From assembly GCA_963743275.1 (NCBI GenBank), contig CAVUPB010000008.1, forward strand, positions 124,001 through 188,000: a stretch of DNA of 64,000 nt, in the 5' to 3' direction. This stretch comes from JALYLC01 sp963743275 (GTDB taxonomy: Bacteria > Actinomycetota > Thermoleophilia > Gaiellales > JALYLC01). Both the position numbers and the translations under genes were made by a program. The notes beneath the pieces were generated by a model. It made no database searches. It saw only the letters and a list, made by a program, of their open reading frames with translations, and was not told the origin of the DNA. This document shows positions 36,329 through 44,871 of the stretch, piece after piece; position 1 is the first letter of the stretch, and the number at the start of each line of letters is the position of its first letter.

Positions 36329-37203
36329 AGCTTGTGACCTTCGAGCACCCCGACGTGGGGGTGGCGGTCGGCCACGTGACGGGCGACGAGATCGCCGTCC
36401 TCGGCGTGCCGACGATGCGCGAGTACTTCGAGCGCGGCGGCGCCGACGAGACCGGCCGCCGCGTCGCGTTCGCGGACGCGAAGCTGAAGCCGCCGATCGT
36501 GCCCAAGAAGTTCTTCCACACGGCCGGCAACTTCCGCGAGCACGAGGAGGAGAGCAAGCAGGTCGACTGGGATCACGAGATCGCGCCCTGGATCGTCTTC
36601 TTCCAGAACGTCGACGCGCTGGTCGCCCACGACGACCCGGTCATCTACCCCGAGCACATGACCGAGGAGCTCGACTACGAGCTCGAGCTCGCCGTCGTCC
36701 TCAAGAAGTCCGGCAAGTGGTTCTCGCCCGAGGAGGCCGCCGACTACATCGGCGGCTACGTGATCTTCAACGACATCACCGCGCGCGACATCCAGCGCCG
36801 CGAGATGCGCTCGGGCGTGTTCTCGTTCTGCAAGGCGATCGACACGTTCTGCCCGCTCGGGCCGTGGATCGTGACGCCGGACGAGATCGCTGACCCGCAC
36901 GACCTCAAGATGGAGCTGCGCGTCAACGGCACGCCGCGCCAGGAGTCGCACTCCTCGCGCATGTCGGTGACGATCCCCGAGATCCTCAGCCACTACTCGG
37001 CGCTGACCTACTCGGCGGGGGACGTGCTCTCGACCGGCACCGTCTCGGGCGTCGCCGGCTTCTCGCCCGACGCCGCCTCGCTCTACCTCAAGCCGGGCGA
37101 CGTCATGGAGTGCGAGATCGAGGGCATCGGCGTGCTGCGCAACCGCGTGATCTCGTGGCAGGAGGGCCATGGCGAGCCCGCGCCTCCGCGGGTGCGCTGG
37201 TGA
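36325..37203 (+). CDS. Fumarylacetoacetate hydrolase (FAH) family protein
   Basis: This 292-residue enzyme is of the FAH superfamily, which hydrolyses or decarboxylates 1,3-dioxo and related acids after ring cleavage. The metal-binding ELDYELELAVVL near residue 113 and YVIFNDITARDIQRRE near 145 are the hallmark, and STGTVSGVAGFSP with LKPGDVMECEIEGIG closes the active site. The GTG start has a GGAG ribosome site and overlaps the M20 stop by four bases. Its presence implies that the pathway yields a C-C-cleavable oxo acid. Confidence 0.93.
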   Translation: MKLVTFEHPDVGVAVGHVTGDEIAVLGVPTMREYFERGGADETGRRVAFADAKLKPPIVPKKFFHTAGNFREHEEESKQVDWDHEIAPWIVFFQNVDALVAHDDPVIYPEHMTEELDYELELAVVLKKSGKWFSPEEAADYIGGYVIFNDITARDIQRREMRSGVFSFCKAIDTFCPLGPWIVTPDEIADPHDLKMELRVNGTPRQESHSSRMSVTIPEILSHYSALTYSAGDVLSTGTVSGVAGFSPDAASLYLKPGDVMECEIEGIGVLRNRVISWQEGHGEPAPPRVRW

Positions 37204-38357
37204 CCTGGCCGAGGGACGACGCGAAGCTCGAGCGCGTGCGCGCGCTGATGGCCGAGCGCGAGCTCGATGCGCTCGTGGTGCGCGCTCCCGACGCCGTTCT
37301 CTACCTGACGAACTTCTGGGGCATGAAGGGCTACGACGCCTGCGTCTTCCCGCGCGAGGGCGAGCCGGTGCTGATCTGCCTCGAGGCCTCCGCCGAGGAC
37401 GCGGCGCGCACGGCCTGGACGAAGGACGTACGGCTCTTCCCGGGCTACGACGCAGCCGATCCGCGCCCTCCGGGGCTGCGCGCGCTCGAGCTCGCCGCGG
37501 CCGTGTCGGCCGGGTACGGCCGCGTCGCGATCGAGCTGAGCGGCGGCACGCAGGCCGCCGACCGCATGGTCGGCGAGCCGACGACGTTCGGGCGGCCCTG
37601 GTTCGATGCCTTCCCGGACGCCGCCGACGCGACGCAGCTGCTCGTCGCGGCGCGCTCGCGCAAGACCGCGCAGGAGGTCGAGCGCATGCAGCTCGCCAAC
37701 GACATCGCCGCGGCCGCGATGGAGCACGTGCGCGGCGTGCTGCGGCCGGGCATGACCTGCGCGCAGGCGGCCGCCGACTGGCAGGGCTTCGTGCACGGCG
37801 AGGGCACGGGCTGGCAGGGCAAGGTCGAGCTCGCGCTGCCGTTCTCGCTCGTCTGGTCGGGTCCCTCGATCAAGACGTTCACGGCGACCTCCGCCGCGCC
37901 CGTGCAGGAGGGCGAGCCGACGCTCTTCGAGATCTGGGTGTGCGCCGACGGCTACTGGGCCGACCACACCAAGAACCTCGTGTGCGGCGAGCTCACGCCG
38001 CGCTACCGCGAGCTCGAGCAGGGCCTGCTCGCCGTCTACAACGAGGCCGTCGACATCGCGCGGCCGGGCGGCAGCTTCGCCGAGCTCGACCGGCGCGTGC
38101 GCGAGGGCATCGACGCGCTCGGCTTCCCGGGCCAGCCGTCGCACCCGATCCTGCACGGCATCGGCGCGCGCGCCCACGAGCCGCCCTACGCCCACCAGGC
38201 CGTCGAGGCCGAGATCCTCGAGGGCATGGTGCTCGCGATCGAGCCGGGCTGCTACTGGCCCGAGGGCGGCGGGCTGCGCGTCGAGGACAATTTCCTCGTC
38301 ACCGCCGACGGGCCAGAGAAGCTGAGCCCCTTTCCGGATGGGATCGTGAATGTCTGA
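37200..38357 (+). CDS. M24-family hydrolase (Xaa-Pro peptidase/creatinase fold)
   Basis: This is a 385-residue pita-bread-fold protein with an N-terminal creatinase domain (about 10-150) and a catalytic M24 domain. Of the five metal ligands, the second aspartate (GYWADHTKN), the histidine (LHGIGARAHEPP), and the glutamates in LAIEPGCYWP and GLRVEDNFLVT are present. The first Asp position reads FEIWVCADG, with glutamate in place of aspartate. It could be a proline peptidase or an amidohydrolase for a small molecule. The GTG overlaps the FAH stop. Confidence 0.9.
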   Translation: MTWPRDDAKLERVRALMAERELDALVVRAPDAVLYLTNFWGMKGYDACVFPREGEPVLICLEASAEDAARTAWTKDVRLFPGYDAADPRPPGLRALELAAAVSAGYGRVAIELSGGTQAADRMVGEPTTFGRPWFDAFPDAADATQLLVAARSRKTAQEVERMQLANDIAAAAMEHVRGVLRPGMTCAQAAADWQGFVHGEGTGWQGKVELALPFSLVWSGPSIKTFTATSAAPVQEGEPTLFEIWVCADGYWADHTKNLVCGELTPRYRELEQGLLAVYNEAVDIARPGGSFAELDRRVREGIDALGFPGQPSHPILHGIGARAHEPPYAHQAVEAEILEGMVLAIEPGCYWPEGGGLRVEDNFLVTADGPEKLSPFPDGIVNV

Positions 38358-39105
38358 CTCCAGTGATCCGACCGTCGAGGACGCGACCGCCAAGGAGGTG
38401 CTCGGCCACGGCGACCTCGAGCCGATCCTGCCCGGGCCGGGCGCGAGCGACTACGAGCGCTACCTGCGCACCGACGAGCTGCTCGTGCTGCAGAAGACCC
38501 CGGAGGAGATGATCCACCGGGACGAGGCGCTCTTCCAGACCGTGCACCAGTCGTCCGAGCTCTGGCTCAAGCTCGCCGTGTTCGAGACCGAGGAGGCGAT
38601 CGCGCGCATCGGCGCCGACGACCTCGTTTCGGCCGTGCGCCTGCTCGGGCGCGCGAACCACTGCGTGATCCTCGTCACCGACGCGCTGCACGTGCTCGAG
38701 CGCCTCTCGCCCTGGGAGTACCACGAGCTGCGCAAGGCGCTCGGGCACGGCAGCGGCTTCGACTCGCCCGGCTGGAGGCAGCTGCGGCGCCTCGCCCATC
38801 CGCTCTGGAATGCGTTCGCCGCAGTGCTCGAGCGACGCGGTCTCGTGCTCAGCGACGTCTACGTGCACGAGCGGCGGCACCCGTCCGTGTACGACCTGGC
38901 CGAGGCTCTCATGGAGTTCGACGAGCGCATCGCGATCTGGCGCTCGGTGCACGTCAAGATGGTGCAGCGCGTGATCGGCGGCGGCGCGGTCGGCACGCAG
39001 GGGACGCCCGTGGCGGTGCTCGCCGGCATGACGACGAAGGAGCTGTTCCCGCAGCTGTGGGCGGTGCGCAACCGCCTCACGGAGATCGCCGCAAGCCCCG
39101 ACTAG
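38350..39105 (+). CDS. Tryptophan 2,3-dioxygenase family heme protein
   Basis: This 251-residue protein is of the tryptophan 2,3-dioxygenase family, heme enzymes that open the pyrrole ring of indoles with O2. The substrate/heme histidine is in DEALFQTVHQSSELWLKL near residue 67. EYHELRKALGHGSGFDSP carries the conserved Tyr, Arg and SGF. The proximal heme histidine is in WRSVHVKMVQRVIG near 199, followed by the GTQGTP loop where the substrate-contact threonine lies. No kynurenine formamidase lies next to it. It overlaps the M24 gene by eight bases and ends the operon. Confidence 0.93.
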   Translation: MSDSSDPTVEDATAKEVLGHGDLEPILPGPGASDYERYLRTDELLVLQKTPEEMIHRDEALFQTVHQSSELWLKLAVFETEEAIARIGADDLVSAVRLLGRANHCVILVTDALHVLERLSPWEYHELRKALGHGSGFDSPGWRQLRRLAHPLWNAFAAVLERRGLVLSDVYVHERRHPSVYDLAEALMEFDERIAIWRSVHVKMVQRVIGGGAVGTQGTPVAVLAGMTTKELFPQLWAVRNRLTEIAASPD

Positions 39106-39153
39106 AGCGGCCGCGCAGGGGCGCGTTGACGCGGCTCCGCGCAGTCGCGATAC

Positions 39154-39161
39154 TTGATCAA
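39154..39161. promoter_or_regulatory. TTGATCAA palindrome upstream of the second transport operon
   Basis: TACTTGATCAAATC lies 31 bases before the start at 39192, in the 86-base gap after the dioxygenase gene. It is the second exact TTGATCAA in the block. Its place ahead of a new plus-strand operon fits an operator at a promoter. Confidence 0.45.
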
Positions 39162-39191
39162 ATCACGGCGGCCGGAGGGTGAACGACACGG

Positions 39192-40109
39192 ATGGAGCGG
39201 GTGTGCGTCATAGGCGCGGGTGCCATCGGCAGCCTCTTTGCCGGGCATCTGGCCGCCGTCGCCGACGTCTCCGTGCTCACGCGGCGCGAGGATCACGCCG
39301 AGGCCCTCCGCCGCGAGGGGCTGCGCATCAGCGGCCGCAGCGAGCGCCATGCGACCGTGCACGCGTCGTCCGATCCCGATCAGATCGCGCCGTTCGACCT
39401 CGGCATCGTCGCCACCAAGGCCGGCGGGCTGCAGAGCGCCGTCGACTCGCTGCGCGGGCGCTTTCCCGGCGCGACGATCATGACCGTCCTCAACGGTCTC
39501 GGCGCCGAGGAGGCCGTGCGCTCGGCCGGCGACTGGCCGATCATCTCGGGCGTCACGTTCATGAGCGGCACGCGCCACTCCGACACGCACGTCGAGTACG
39601 TCCTCGACACGGAGACCTGGCTCGGGCCCTACGAGGACACGCCGTTCGCGCTCGTGCAGGAGGCGGCCGCGCTGATCGCGAGCGCCGGCCTGCACGTCGA
39701 GGCGCTGCCCGACCTGCTGCCGGCGCAGTGGTCGAAGCTGATATTCAACGCGACCGTGAACGCCGTGGCGGCGCTCACCGACCTGCCGCACGACTGGCAT
39801 TTCGCGGCGCGCGAGCATCCGATGGACCTCGGCCACCTCGTCCACGACCTGATCGACGAGGGCAAGGCCGTCGCCGCCGCGGCGGGCATCGAGCTGCACG
39901 ACGACCCGTGGGAGATGAACGTGCTCGCGACCCGTCGGGGCAGCGCGCACTATCCATCGATGCTCGAAGACGTCCAAGCTCGCAGGCGCACCGAGGTCGA
40001 TCTGATCACGGGCGCCCTGGTTCGCGAGGCCGAGCGGAACGCCGTCGCCGCTCCCCTCCACACAGCGCTCTGCCGGCTGATCAAGGCCAAAGAGGAGTCG
40101 TACGCATGA
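39192..40109 (+). CDS. Ketopantoate reductase family (PanE/ApbA-like) dehydrogenase
   Basis: This 305-residue protein has the PanE/ApbA two-domain fold. The nucleotide loop is VCVIGAGAIGSLFAGHLA at the N-terminus. The catalytic lysine region is WSKLIFNATVNAVAALT near residue 180 and PSMLEDVQARRRTEVDLITG near 256 supplies the substrate-binding helix. True pantoate synthesis is unlikely here, because it stands at the head of a catabolic transporter operon and a second paralogue lies at its other end (44868). A related 2-hydroxy or 2-oxo acid is the likely substrate. Confidence 0.9.
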   Translation: MERVCVIGAGAIGSLFAGHLAAVADVSVLTRREDHAEALRREGLRISGRSERHATVHASSDPDQIAPFDLGIVATKAGGLQSAVDSLRGRFPGATIMTVLNGLGAEEAVRSAGDWPIISGVTFMSGTRHSDTHVEYVLDTETWLGPYEDTPFALVQEAAALIASAGLHVEALPDLLPAQWSKLIFNATVNAVAALTDLPHDWHFAAREHPMDLGHLVHDLIDEGKAVAAAAGIELHDDPWEMNVLATRRGSAHYPSMLEDVQARRRTEVDLITGALVREAERNAVAAPLHTALCRLIKAKEESYA

Positions 40110-40149
40110 CTCCGACCCGTTCGTGAACGCAAACGCACAGGAGGTCGTC

Positions 40150-41322
40150 GTGAAGGTGAAGAAGAAGGGAGCGCTCTGTGCGCTCCTCGCGGTGGTCGCG
40201 GCGCTGGGAACCGGCGTCACGTTGGCCGGGTCCGCCTCGGCTGCAACCAAGGGCTCGATCGTGATCGGCTGGGCGTACGACAGCAAGGGCAACATGTCGC
40301 CCTTCGACGGTCCCGCGCTGGCCGCGGCCACGGTGCGCGTCAAGCAGGTCAACGCCCGCGGCGGGGTGCAGCTCAAGATCATCACCTGCGACACGCAGAA
40401 CAACAATCCCGCCAAGGCCAAGGCGTGCGCGCTGAGCCTGCTCGGGCAGGGCGCGAACGTGATCTTCACGACCTGCGACGTGGACTACGCCACGCCGGTC
40501 GTGCAGGAGGCGATCAACCGCGGCGTGCTCGCGATCGCACCGTGCATCGGCACCGACCAGATGGGTCCGAAGCGCTTCGGCGCCAAGGGCGCGCTCGCGT
40601 TCAGCTTCGGCAACGTGGCGCAGGACGAGGGCTCGGCCATGGCGCAGTGGGCCTGGCAGAAGGGCTGGAAGACGGCCGGGACGGGCACCAACACGCTGCT
40701 CGCCTACTTCAAGGTCGTCGTGCAGGCCTTCGAGGCCCGCTTCAAGCAGCTCGGCGGCAAGATCGTCGGGCACGAGACGTACGCGACGGGCGCCAACAAC
40801 GTCCAGGCGGCCGTCAGCCGGCTCAACGGCAAGAAGGCCGACGTCTACGTGACGTCGACCTCGTTCGGTGAGCTCCCGGCGTTCGTGACGGGCCTGCGCG
40901 CGCTCGGCAACGACACGCCGGTGCTCAACTCGTGGGCCGGCGACGGCACCTACTGGGTGCCGAAGTCCGGCGTCACGAACTACTACGCCGTGACGTTCGC
41001 CTCCGCGTTCGGCGACGACCCGAACCCGGCCGTCAACAAGCTCGCCAAGGCCGTCAAGGCCGGCACCGGGGGCTTCGTCACCGGTGCGGCTGCGATCGAC
41101 GGGCTCGTCACCGCGTACGCCCGCGCCGGCAACACGACGAACGGCGCGGCGCTGGCCGCGCAGCTCGTGAAGTTCAAGAAGGTGCCGACGCTCTCGGGCC
41201 TCGTCAGCTTCTCGGCGACCCAGCACACCGTCTTCGGTCGCCAGTACCGCGTGATCCGCATCGAGGGCAACAAGGCGAAGGTCGTCGGCTCGGTCGTCGC
41301 CAAGGTGCTCCCGAAGGTCTGA
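40150..41322 (+). CDS. ABC transporter substrate-binding protein (Liv/PBP1 type)
   Basis: This is a 390-residue exported binding protein. The GTG at 40150 is preceded at the right distance by a perfect AGGAGG (40139-40144), which decides the start over an ATG-like start at 40123. The signal peptide begins MKVKKKGALCALLAVVAALG and ends at an ASA cleavage site. The mature protein starts KGSIVIGWAYDSKGNMSPFD and follows the PBP1 leucine-binding pattern, with SYxx-type GNVAQDEGSAMAQWAW in the hinge. It serves the Liv-type importer encoded directly downstream. Confidence 0.92.
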   Translation: MKVKKKGALCALLAVVAALGTGVTLAGSASAATKGSIVIGWAYDSKGNMSPFDGPALAAATVRVKQVNARGGVQLKIITCDTQNNNPAKAKACALSLLGQGANVIFTTCDVDYATPVVQEAINRGVLAIAPCIGTDQMGPKRFGAKGALAFSFGNVAQDEGSAMAQWAWQKGWKTAGTGTNTLLAYFKVVVQAFEARFKQLGGKIVGHETYATGANNVQAAVSRLNGKKADVYVTSTSFGELPAFVTGLRALGNDTPVLNSWAGDGTYWVPKSGVTNYYAVTFASAFGDDPNPAVNKLAKAVKAGTGGFVTGAAAIDGLVTAYARAGNTTNGAALAAQLVKFKKVPTLSGLVSFSATQHTVFGRQYRVIRIEGNKAKVVGSVVAKVLPKV

Positions 41323-41347
41323 TCGGAGTGGCACGATCCGCGGTGGC

Positions 41348-41381
41348 TGCACGATTGGGGTCAGACCCCAATCATGCGTGC
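41348..41381. repeat. GGGGTC-GACCCC palindrome between binding protein and LivG genes
   Basis: ATTGGGGTC and GACCCCAAT form perfect arms around one A, flanked by GCACG and CGTGC. Compared with the copies at 46915 and 46960, the right arm carries an extra ATGC between AATC and CGTGC. The ATG at 41374 lies in this insertion and is the only standard start codon available to the following ATPase gene. Confidence 0.8.
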
Positions 41382-42195
41382 CGGGGTCGACCTGGCCACC
41401 GCGGGCCCTGCACGGAGACGAGCGACCCTGCCTGAGCAATCCGAAAGCCGAGAGACGCAGGGAACGCTGCGGGCGCGCTCCGTCTCGCGCTCGTTCGAGG
41501 GCGTGCACGCGCTCGACGGCGTCACGCTCGAGCTGCGGCAGCACGAGGTCGTCGGCCTGATCGGCCCGAACGGGGCCGGCAAGTCGACGCTCGTCAACCT
41601 CATGACGGGCTTCGACTTCCCGACCACGGGCGCGATCGAGCTCGACGGCCGCGAGATCACGAGCTGGAGCCCGCACCGGCGCGGGCGTGCCGGCCTGGCG
41701 CGCACGTTCCAGCATTCGAAGTCGTTCCGCGACCTCACGGTGCGGGAGAACGTCGAGGTCGCCGCGCTCGGGGTGGGCGCGGGCCCGCGCGAGGCTCGCC
41801 GGCGGGCCGACGAGCTGCTGCCGCTGCTCAGCCTCGCAGCCCAGGCGGACGTGCGCGCCGGCGCGCTCGCACACGGCGACGAGCGGCGCCTCGGCGTCGC
41901 GCGTGCGCTCGCCATGGAGCCGAGCTTCGTGCTCATGGACGAGCCGGCTGCGGGCCTGCCCGAGGCCGAGGTGCCCGAGTTCGCGGCCGTCGTGCGCGCC
42001 GTGCGCGACGACCACGGCGCGGGCGTGCTCCTGATCGACCACAACATGGCGCTGATCATGGGCGTGTGCGACCGCATCCACGTGCTCGACCGCGGCTCGA
42101 CCCTGGCCGAGGGCGCGCCCGGCGAGATCCGCGCGAACCTCGACGTCGCCGCCGCCTACCTCGGCGAGAGCGCCGTGCACGGGGACGAGGCATGA
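41374..42195 (+). CDS. livG: Liv-type ABC transporter ATP-binding protein LivG
   Basis: This 273-residue ATPase has Walker A LIGPNGAGKSTLVN near residue 66, a Walker B region SFVLMDEPAAGLPEAE and an H-loop LLIDHNMALI. As in other LivG proteins the signature is loose (LAHGDERRLGVARA). Walker A is about 30 residues later than usual because the start at 41374 lies in the upstream palindromic repeat; residues 1-30 look non-homologous. Either a non-standard start near 41461 is used or the repeat now supplies the start. The stop overlaps the next ATG. Confidence 0.9.
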   Translation: MRAGVDLATAGPARRRATLPEQSESRETQGTLRARSVSRSFEGVHALDGVTLELRQHEVVGLIGPNGAGKSTLVNLMTGFDFPTTGAIELDGREITSWSPHRRGRAGLARTFQHSKSFRDLTVRENVEVAALGVGAGPREARRRADELLPLLSLAAQADVRAGALAHGDERRLGVARALAMEPSFVLMDEPAAGLPEAEVPEFAAVVRAVRDDHGAGVLLIDHNMALIMGVCDRIHVLDRGSTLAEGAPGEIRANLDVAAAYLGESAVHGDEA

Positions 42196-42905
42196 GCGGC
42201 GCGATGCTCGAGATCGACGCCCTCGACGTCAGCTACGGCGGCGTCGCGGCCGTGCGCCAGGTCTCGATCGAGGTGGGGAAGGGCGAGATCGTGGGCCTGA
42301 TCGGCCCGAACGGCGCGGGCAAGTCGACGACGCTGCACGCCGTCATGGGCCTCGTCGGCGCGCGCCAGGGCGACATCCGCCTGGCCGGGGTCTCGCTGCG
42401 GGGCCGCTCGCCCGAGGAGGTCGTGCGCTCGGGCGTCTCGCTCGTGCCCGAGGGCCGGCGCATCTTCGCCGACCTGACGGTCGAGGAGAACCTCCGCCTC
42501 GGGCTCTCCGGGCGCCGTTCGCGCGAGGGGGCCGCCGAGGACATCGAGGCCGTCCACGCGCAGTTCCCGGTCGTCAAGGAGTTCGGGCACCGCCGCGCCG
42601 GCGCGCTCTCGGGCGGCCAGCAGCAGCAGCTCGCGATCGCCCGCGCGCTCGTCGCGCGACCCGACGTCCTGCTGCTCGACGAGCCCTCGCTCGGGCTCGC
42701 GCCCAAGATCGTCGACGTCGTCTTCGAGGCGCTCTCCGAGATCCGCGGGCGCGGCATCACGGTGCTCCTCGTCGAGCAGCGCGCGCAGCGCACGGTGGCG
42801 TTCGCCGACCGCACCTACCTCATGGCCAACGGCGAGATCCGCCTGACGATGACGCCCGCCGATGCGGGCGACACCCAGGCGATGGTGGCGGCGTACCTCT
42901 CGTGA
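42192..42905 (+). CDS. livF: Liv-type ABC transporter ATP-binding protein LivF
   Basis: This 237-residue ATPase has Walker A LIGPNGAGKSTT near residue 38, signature ALSGGQQQQLAIARAL near 138 and Walker B VLLLDEPSLGLAP. VPEGRRIFADLTVEENLR marks it as LivF. The ATG overlaps the livG stop (ATGA) and its stop overlaps the GTG of the permease gene, so ATPases and permeases are coupled. Confidence 0.93.
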   Translation: MSGAMLEIDALDVSYGGVAAVRQVSIEVGKGEIVGLIGPNGAGKSTTLHAVMGLVGARQGDIRLAGVSLRGRSPEEVVRSGVSLVPEGRRIFADLTVEENLRLGLSGRRSREGAAEDIEAVHAQFPVVKEFGHRRAGALSGGQQQQLAIARALVARPDVLLLDEPSLGLAPKIVDVVFEALSEIRGRGITVLLVEQRAQRTVAFADRTYLMANGEIRLTMTPADAGDTQAMVAAYLS

Positions 42906-43828
42906 ACGCCCTTGGCGCCCTCCCGCTCGCGTCGGTCAACGCCCAGGTGGTCGTCGACGCGATCGGCCTCGGCGCGACGTACGCGCTCATGGCGGTCGGC
43001 ATCGGCCTCGTCTTCGGCGTCCTGCGCCTCGTCAACTTCGCCTACGGCCAGCTCGTCATGGCCGGCGCGTACACGCTCGCCTACACCTCGGACTGGCCGC
43101 TGCTGTGGAGCATCGTCGCCTGCTTCGCGGTCGTCATCGCGCTCTCGCTCGCGATGGAGCGCGCGGTCTTCCGGCCGCTGCGCGAGCAGTCGCCGACGGT
43201 CATGCTCGTGACCACGTTCGCGATCTCGTTCGTGCTCCAGAGCGTCGCCCTGCTGATCGACATCCGCGACAACCAGATCGGCCAGCCGGCGGCCTCGCTC
43301 ACGTATCTCAACGAGTCGATCCACGTCGCGGGCATCGACGTGCGCAAGCTGACGATCGTCTCCGTCCTCGTCGCCCTCGGCGCGCTCGGCGCGCTCGCGC
43401 TGCTGCTCGGCCGCACCGAGATCGGGCTGCGCACGCGCGCGGCGGCGGCCGACTTCCGCACGGCGCGCATGCTCGGCGTGAAGGCCAATCAGGTCATCGG
43501 CCTGGCGGTCGTGCTCTCGGGTGCGCTCGCCGCGGCGGTCGCCGTGATGCTGACGGTGCAGACGCCCTTCGTGACGCCCGACTTCGCCCTGCACGACACG
43601 ATCATCGTGCTCGTGGGCGTGGTCGTCGGCGGCATCGACCGCCTCTGGACGGCCACGCTCGGCGGCTTCGCGATCGGCGTGACGTCGGGCATCGTCAACG
43701 GCGCCCTGCCGACCGACAGCACGATCTACCTGCCCTCCGTCGTGATGGCGCTCGTCATCCTCGTGCTCCTGCTGCGGCCGGCCGGCCTCTTCGCACGCGG
43801 CCGCTCCTCCGTGGTCGACCGCGTATGA
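42902..43828 (+). CDS. livH: Liv-type ABC transporter permease LivH
   Basis: This 308-residue membrane protein has the LivH pattern GLGATYALMAVGIGLVFGV, RLVNFAYGQLVMAGAYT and the cytoplasmic coupling segment AAAADFRTARMLGVKANQV near residue 185. About eight membrane helices are visible. The start is a GTG overlapping the livF stop. Confidence 0.92.
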   Translation: MNALGALPLASVNAQVVVDAIGLGATYALMAVGIGLVFGVLRLVNFAYGQLVMAGAYTLAYTSDWPLLWSIVACFAVVIALSLAMERAVFRPLREQSPTVMLVTTFAISFVLQSVALLIDIRDNQIGQPAASLTYLNESIHVAGIDVRKLTIVSVLVALGALGALALLLGRTEIGLRTRAAAADFRTARMLGVKANQVIGLAVVLSGALAAAVAVMLTVQTPFVTPDFALHDTIIVLVGVVVGGIDRLWTATLGGFAIGVTSGIVNGALPTDSTIYLPSVVMALVILVLLLRPAGLFARGRSSVVDRV

Positions 43829-44871
43829 GCAGGCGGATCGGCGCACTCGAGGTGCTCGGCCCGATGCTGCTCGTCGTGATCGTCGGACTGCTCTCGACGC
43901 AGGTCTCCGCCGCCAACGAGCAGTACTTCCTGACCGCGATCATCTCGGTCGCGATGGTCGTCTCCGTGTACGTCTTCGTCGGCAATTCGGGCGTGCTCTC
44001 GTTCGGTCAGATCAGCTTCGTGGCGGTGGGCGGCTTCGCCTCGGGCGTCATGACGATCCCGGTCGAGTCCAAGTCGGGCGTGCTGCCCGACCTCTTCCCG
44101 ATCCTGCGCGACCACACGCTCGGCACCCTGCCCTCGCTGGTGCTCGCCGCGCTCATCGGCGGCGTCCTGGCGCTCGTGCTCGGGCTGCCGCTGATGCGCC
44201 TGTCGGGCCTCGCCGCCGGCATCGCGACGTTCGCCGTGCTCGAGATCACGCACAACGTGCTGCGGGAGTGGACGAAGATCGGCCCGGGCGCGACGACGCT
44301 CTCGCTCATCCCCGAGTCGTCGAGCGCGCTCCAGCCGGTGATCGGCGTGCTGGTGATCATCGCCGTGGCCTATGCCTACCAGCGCAGCCGTCTCGGGCGC
44401 ATGCTGCGCGCCTCGCGCGAGGACGCGGCCGCCGCCGAGGCGGTCGGCGTCAACGTCCACCGCCAGCGGCTCTGGGCGTTCACGCTCTCGGGCGCGCTCG
44501 CGGGCTTCGCCGGTGGCCTCTACGTGCACATCCTCGGCTCGATCACCGCCGACTCCGTCTATCTCGAGCTCACGTTCCTGACGCTCGCGATGCTCGTCTT
44601 CGGCGGTGCGACGAGCCTCTGGGGCGCCGTGCTCGGCGCGCTCGTGGTGAGCGCGCTCGACTCGTTCCTGAGCCAGGCCGAGAGCGGCGTCAACATCGGC
44701 TTCACGTTCGACCTGCCGCAGGGGACGCGGCTCGTCATCCTCGGCCTCGTGATGGCTACGATGCTGATCCTGCGGCCGTCGGGCATCACGGGCGGCCGCG
44801 AGTTCTCCCTGCCCCGAGCGCCGTCCCTGCCGGGACGCCGGCGGCCCACCCCGGAAGGCACCGCCCCATGA
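43825..44871 (+). CDS. livM: Liv-type ABC transporter permease LivM
   Basis: This 348-residue permease has GNSGVLSFGQISFVAVGGFA near residue 53, GLPLMRLSGLAAGIATFAVL near 117 and the coupling region ASREDAAAAEAVGVNVHRQ near 195, all LivM-type. It ends in a basic, proline-rich cytoplasmic tail. The ATG overlaps the livH stop and its stop overlaps the following reductase ATG, so the reductase is made with the transporter. Confidence 0.92.
   Translation: MSRRIGALEVLGPMLLVVIVGLLSTQVSAANEQYFLTAIISVAMVVSVYVFVGNSGVLSFGQISFVAVGGFASGVMTIPVESKSGVLPDLFPILRDHTLGTLPSLVLAALIGGVLALVLGLPLMRLSGLAAGIATFAVLEITHNVLREWTKIGPGATTLSLIPESSSALQPVIGVLVIIAVAYAYQRSRLGRMLRASREDAAAAEAVGVNVHRQRLWAFTLSGALAGFAGGLYVHILGSITADSVYLELTFLTLAMLVFGGATSLWGAVLGALVVSALDSFLSQAESGVNIGFTFDLPQGTRLVILGLVMATMLILRPSGITGGREFSLPRAPSLPGRRRPTPEGTAP

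Noticed and set aside
39192..40109. Biosynthetic PanE (pantothenate synthesis)
   Set aside because: No other pantothenate genes are near, and a paralogue sits in the same catabolic operon.
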